A stretch of 11,454 bases of DNA from Gemmatimonadota bacterium. GTDB taxonomy: Bacteria; Gemmatimonadota; Gemmatimonadetes; Gemmatimonadales; GWC2-71-9. Location of the stretch: NCBI GenBank assembly GCA_003220855.1, contig QHTP01000159.1, forward strand, positions 1 through 11,454, read 5' to 3'. Position 1 is the stretch's first letter. Each line of letters starts with the position of its first letter. Of the stretch, positions 8,371 through 11,454 are shown piece by piece. Both the position numbers and the translations under genes were made by a program. The notes beneath the pieces were generated by a model, which was not told the origin of the DNA, searched no databases, and was given only the letters and a program-made list of their open reading frames with translations.

Positions 8371-9342
8371 GGGGCGCTGCTGCTCTCGTGGACCGTGGCG
8401 TCGCAGCAGCCCCGCGACACGCTGCGGCTGTGCGCGGTGGGGGACCTGAACCTCGACCGGCGCGTCGCCGGGGCTGGCCTGGAGGGTGACACGCTCTATC
8501 CCTTCCGGGCCCTGCTCGAGTCGCTGCGCGGAGCGGACATCACCTTCGGAAACCTCGAGAGCCCGATCGCCTCCGCTGCGTCGCCCGTCCCCGACTCGGG
8601 CGCCGTGTTCGCGGCCCCCCCCGTCGCCGCCATGGCCCTGGCGCGCGCCGGATTCGACATCGTGAGCACGGCGAACAACCACGCCTGGGACGGCGGGCAG
8701 CCCGCCGCTGAGGAGACCATGCGGCAGCTCACCCGCGCGGGGGTACGCTTCGTCGGCTCGGGATTCGGGCGCGACATGGCGGAGCAGCCGGTGATCCTCG
8801 AGCGCCGCGGCTGGCGCGTGGCGTTCTTCGCGGTCACGCGCGCCTGGAACCCGGCGCCCTACAGCTTCTACAAGCACGCCGGCGCCAACTGGGTGGCGTG
8901 GGGCGACACCACTTGGATCTACCCCGCGATCCGTGCGCTCAAGGCGAGCGGCCGGGCGGACCTCATCGTGGTGAGCGTGCATGGCGGCAGGGAGTACGCG
9001 GACGAGCCGCCCGACTATCATCGCGACCTGTTGTACGGGCTGGTCGACGCCGGCGCGGATCTCGTGCTGGCCCACCACCCACACGTGCTGCAGCCGGTGG
9101 TCTGGTCCCGGGGGAAGCCGATCGTGCAATCGCTCGGTAACTTCGTGTTCGTGCAAAGCGACCCACGGACGCAGCTGTCCGCCATTCTCCGCGTCGCGGT
9201 GGCCCCCGACCACCGGATGCGCGTCTCCGCCGTCCCGGTGCGCGTCGGTCCGCAACCGACCGTCGCGACGGGCGCGGCGGCCGACAGTGTGCGGCGCCGG
9301 CTGCGCGTACGTCTCTCGACACCAATCCCCTCCACGCCATGA
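8365..9342 (+). CDS. CapA family protein (poly-gamma-glutamate synthesis/capsule type metallophosphatase fold)
   Basis: A 325-residue protein of the PGA_cap/CapA family, which has a calcineurin-like metallophosphatase fold. Motifs in order: AVGDLNLDR (24-32, Asp27), FGNLESPI (61-68, Asn63 and Glu65), STANNHAWD (101-109, His106), VSVHGGREY (203-211, His206), AHHPHVLQ (236-243) and QSLGNFVF (255-262). These residues match the metal and active-site positions of the family. The first 14 residues, MIGALLLSWTVASQ, look like a very short export signal without a positive N-terminus, so secretion is uncertain. The GTG start at 8365 is the only usual start codon between the upstream in-frame stop (8335-8337) and the first fold motif; a GAGG lies 13 bases upstream, longer than usual. 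CapA proteins are linked to poly-gamma-glutamate capsules, but no CapB/CapC genes are seen here, so a general phosphatase-like or amidase-like role is equally open. The stop overlaps the M42 start by four bases (ATGA), implying coupled translation. Confidence 0.88.
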   Translation: MIGALLLSWTVASQQPRDTLRLCAVGDLNLDRRVAGAGLEGDTLYPFRALLESLRGADITFGNLESPIASAASPVPDSGAVFAAPPVAAMALARAGFDIVSTANNHAWDGGQPAAEETMRQLTRAGVRFVGSGFGRDMAEQPVILERRGWRVAFFAVTRAWNPAPYSFYKHAGANWVAWGDTTWIYPAIRALKASGRADLIVVSVHGGREYADEPPDYHRDLLYGLVDAGADLVLAHHPHVLQPVVWSRGKPIVQSLGNFVFVQSDPRTQLSAILRVAVAPDHRMRVSAVPVRVGPQPTVATGAAADSVRRRLRVRLSTPIPSTP

Positions 9343-10409
9343 CGCGCGATACCCTCGCCTTCCTGAAACGACTGCTCGACACCCCCGGGCCATCCGGGTT
9401 CGAAACGGCGCCCGCCCGTGTCTGGCGGGAGGAGGTCAAGGCGTTCGCCGATCAGGTGACGGCCGACGTGCACGGCAACTCGGTCGCGACGCTGAACGCC
9501 AAAGGCACGCCCCGCCTCATGCTGGCCGGCCACATCGACGAGATCGGCCTCCAGATCACCCGCGTGGACGACGAGGGGTACCTCTACTTCGCCGGCATCG
9601 GAGGGTGGGACTCGCAGGTGCTGGTGGGCCAACGCGTGGTGATCACGGGACCGAAGGGAGCCGTCCGGGGCGTCATCGGGAAGCAGGCGGTGCACCTGAT
9701 GAAGCGCGAGGACATGGACAAGGTCTCGAAGATCACGGACCTCTGGATCGACATCGGCGCCACCAGCAAGACGGAGGCGCTCGAGCGGGTGCGCGTGGGC
9801 GACGCCGCGGTGCTCGACGCGGGGGTGCAGGAATTCCCCAACGGCCGCATCGTGTCGCGCAGCATCGACAACCGCATCGGCGCGTACGTGGTGGCGGAGG
9901 CGCTGCGTCTGCTCGCCGCGGACCGACCCAAGCGCGCCGGCGTGTTCGCGGTCGCCACGACGCGTGAGGAGATCGCCTGGACGGGCGGCGGCGCGCGCAC
10001 CAGCGCCGTGGGAATCGATCCGCATGTCGCGCTCGTGGTGGACGTCACCCACGCGACCGACTGGCCGGGGGCGGAAAAGAAGCGTGCCGGCGAGCACAAG
10101 CTCGGGGGCGGTCCGGTGCTGGCGCGCGGCTCGGCGGTGAGTCCGGTGGTCTTCGAGATGCTGGTCGCGTGCGCAGACGAGGAGAAGATTCCCTACAGCA
10201 TCCAGGCGGCGCCTCACGACACCGGCACGGACGCCGACGCGATCTACAACGCCCTGCGGGGCATCCCGACGGGGCTGGTGAGCGTCCCCAACCGCTACAT
10301 GCACAGCCCGAACGAGATGGTAGCGCGGGACGATCTCGAGCGGGCGGCGCGGTTGCTCGCGGCGTTCGCCCGGCGGCTCGACCCCAACGTCAGCTTCGTT
10401 CCCACCTGA
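9339..10409 (+). CDS. M42 family metallo-aminopeptidase
   Basis: A 356-residue cytoplasmic enzyme of the M42 (glutamyl aminopeptidase/TET/FrvX-like) family, which assembles into large dodecameric peptidases that remove N-terminal residues from peptides. The two-metal site is complete: His65 and Asp67 in AGHIDEIG, Asp177 in SIDNRIG, catalytic Glu210 and ligand Glu211 in TREEIAWTGG, Asp235 in VVDVTHATD, and His322 in YMHSPNEM. The PA-like dimerisation insert would be about 75-160. The length is normal. The ATG overlaps the CapA stop (ATGA) and has no Shine-Dalgarno sequence, so translation is probably coupled. It ends the plus-strand run that begins with the OPT transporter, and a role in trimming imported peptides is a reasonable inference. 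Residue preference (acidic, aromatic or aliphatic) cannot be told from the sequence. Confidence 0.93.
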   Translation: MTRDTLAFLKRLLDTPGPSGFETAPARVWREEVKAFADQVTADVHGNSVATLNAKGTPRLMLAGHIDEIGLQITRVDDEGYLYFAGIGGWDSQVLVGQRVVITGPKGAVRGVIGKQAVHLMKREDMDKVSKITDLWIDIGATSKTEALERVRVGDAAVLDAGVQEFPNGRIVSRSIDNRIGAYVVAEALRLLAADRPKRAGVFAVATTREEIAWTGGGARTSAVGIDPHVALVVDVTHATDWPGAEKKRAGEHKLGGGPVLARGSAVSPVVFEMLVACADEEKIPYSIQAAPHDTGTDADAIYNALRGIPTGLVSVPNRYMHSPNEMVARDDLERAARLLAAFARRLDPNVSFVPT

Positions 10410-10418
10410 CGCGCGAGC

Positions 10419-11454
10419 CTAGCCGCGCCGCTTCCGCCCCAACTCGCTGACCGCGGCCCGCGCGGCCGCCCGCACCTGCTTGTCCCCGTCGTCTGCGAGG
10501 CCGTCGAGCGTACCGCGCGCCGCCGGCGTCGCGGCGAGCCGGAGCCCCTCCACCGCCGCCAGACGCAGCGACGCGGCCTTGCGTCCGAAGATCCGTCCCG
10601 CGGGCTGCGAGCACTTGATCAGGGCCTGCACGGCGTCGGGGCTGCCGATGCGGCCCAACGCGAGGATCAGCTCGCGCAATACGGCCTCGTCCTTCTCCTC
10701 GTCCATCGCGACGACCAGGGGCATGGCGAGCGCCGCGGACTTCTGCCCGCCGATCCCCAACGCGACCTGCATCCGCACCTCCGGCGACGGATCGTGCAGC
10801 GCCCGGCGCAGCGGCTCCACCGCCGCCCGCGTCCCGATCTTGGCCAGCGCCAGCGCCACGGCCTTGCGCACCCGCTCGTCCTCGTGCTCCAGCCGCCGCG
10901 CCAGCGCGGGGACGGCGTCGTCTATCCCGAGCTCGCCCAGCAGCTCCGCGACGTTCCGCACCACGAACCACTCGCGGTGCTCGAGGGCGTGGACGAGCTG
11001 CTCGGTGCCCTCGGTCATGTGCCGCAGGGCGTCGAAGGCAGAGCGTCGCTCGTCCATCGTAGGCGCCGCCACCAGCAGATCCATCAGCACCTCCACCCCC
11101 CCCGCGCCGCCCCGCCGCAACGCGACCACCGCGTCGGCCCGGTACTTGGGCTCCGACAGGAGACGCACCAGCGCGTCCAGCGCCGTCTTGGTGTAGACGC
11201 GGCGCAGCGCGATGGCGTACTGGCGACGCACACCGCTGGCTTCCGGGACGCTCTCCTCGAGCCGGACGATCCCGGTGATCACGCCCAACAGCTGATCGGG
11301 CCGGCGCTGCTTGAGCGCCAGCTCGGCGTGATGCACCAGCGCTGCCAGCAGGTCGCCGACGGCGGGGCCGGTGGGGTCGCGCGTGAGCTGCGCTACGACG
11401 TCGGCGGCGCCGGCCGGCAACGGCAGCGACCCGGCGGCAGCGGGGCGCGCGGGG
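10419..11454 (-). CDS. HEAT-repeat protein (5' end off window)
   Basis: The frame is open from the right edge to a TAG at 10421-10419, with about 344 codons visible. A TTG at 11420 is the first possible start inside the window, but the frame continues upstream (an Ala/Pro-rich stretch) to the edge, so the true start is probably outside. Counting from that TTG, the protein is a run of helical HEAT/PBS-lyase-type repeats of about 31 residues: about 80-105, 138-165, 168-196, 198-224, 228-259, 262-295 and 298-328. Clear examples are LARRLEHEDERVRKAVALAL (173-192) and LRRALHDPSPEVRMQVALGI (204-223). The repeats make a scaffold for protein contacts; no catalytic domain or signal is visible. The final GRKRRG tail is basic. 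It converges on the M42 gene with nine bases between the stops. A role in a larger signalling or assembly complex is possible but not shown. Confidence 0.85.
   Translation of the reverse strand, partial: PARPAAAGSLPLPAGAADVVAQLTRDPTGPAVGDLLAALVHHAELALKQRRPDQLLGVITGIVRLEESVPEASGVRRQYAIALRRVYTKTALDALVRLLSEPKYRADAVVALRRGGAGGVEVLMDLLVAAPTMDERRSAFDALRHMTEGTEQLVHALEHREWFVVRNVAELLGELGIDDAVPALARRLEHEDERVRKAVALALAKIGTRAAVEPLRRALHDPSPEVRMQVALGIGGQKSAALAMPLVVAMDEEKDEAVLRELILALGRIGSPDAVQALIKCSQPAGRIFGRKAASLRLAAVEGLRLAATPAARGTLDGLADDGDKQVRAAARAAVSELGRKRRG

Noticed and set aside
7564..9393. A 609-codon minus-strand open frame opposite the BtuF-like and CapA genes.
   Set aside because: Antisense shadow with biased composition; the plus-strand genes have complete catalytic and fold motifs.

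Overview
The window is gene-dense, roughly 65-70% GC chromosomal DNA with no tRNA, rRNA, CRISPR array, insertion sequence or prophage signal that I can see. The mix of families suggests a soil- or sediment-type member of the Gemmatimonadota or a near relative. It holds a carboxypeptidase-regulatory/TonB-plug-like secreted protein without a visible barrel, a membrane-anchored Ser/Thr kinase, an OPT transporter with a large soluble loop, and HEAT-repeat proteins. Several genes also lack a Shine-Dalgarno sequence and start just after a TAnnnT box. The taxonomic call comes from recalled family patterns, not from a search.

Layout from left to right. On the minus strand, 1338 to 1 is the N-terminal 446 codons of a secreted protein with three carboxypeptidase-regulatory-like domains and a TonB-plug-like segment; it runs off the left edge. 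A 47-bp divergent intergenic region separates it from two plus-strand genes: an acyl-CoA dehydrogenase of the short/branched-chain type (1386-2540) and a PLP aminotransferase of the kynurenine/glutamine/methionine transaminase type (2629-3801). The aminotransferase overlaps tail-to-tail by 32 bp with a minus-strand Ser/Thr protein kinase (5230-3770), and an 18-bp perfect palindrome lies inside that overlap. A 62-bp divergent spacer then leads into a plus-strand run of four closely packed genes: OPT-family oligopeptide transporter (5293-7464), BtuF-like substrate-binding-fold protein without a signal peptide (7486-8337), CapA-type metallophosphatase-fold protein (8365-9342) and M42 aminopeptidase (9339-10409, overlapping CapA by ATGA). 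A minus-strand HEAT-repeat protein (11454 to 10419, start outside the window) converges on the M42 gene with only 9 bp between the stop codons.

How the genes may work together: the acyl-CoA dehydrogenase and the aminotransferase both fit amino-acid catabolism. The OPT transporter and the M42 aminopeptidase fit uptake and cytoplasmic trimming of peptides. The CapA and BtuF-like proteins in between have no assigned partner here. Overall this looks like an amino-acid and peptide-use housekeeping region, not a defence or mobile island. I found no clear new system. The points most worth a second look are the repeated leaderless-type start architecture, the edge gene with three regulatory domains and a TonB plug, the palindrome in the convergent overlap, and the transporter's soluble loop.

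No gene-free stretch exceeds 90 bp: 1339-1385, 2541-2628, 5231-5292, 7465-7485, 8338-8364 and 10410-10418 are the only gaps.
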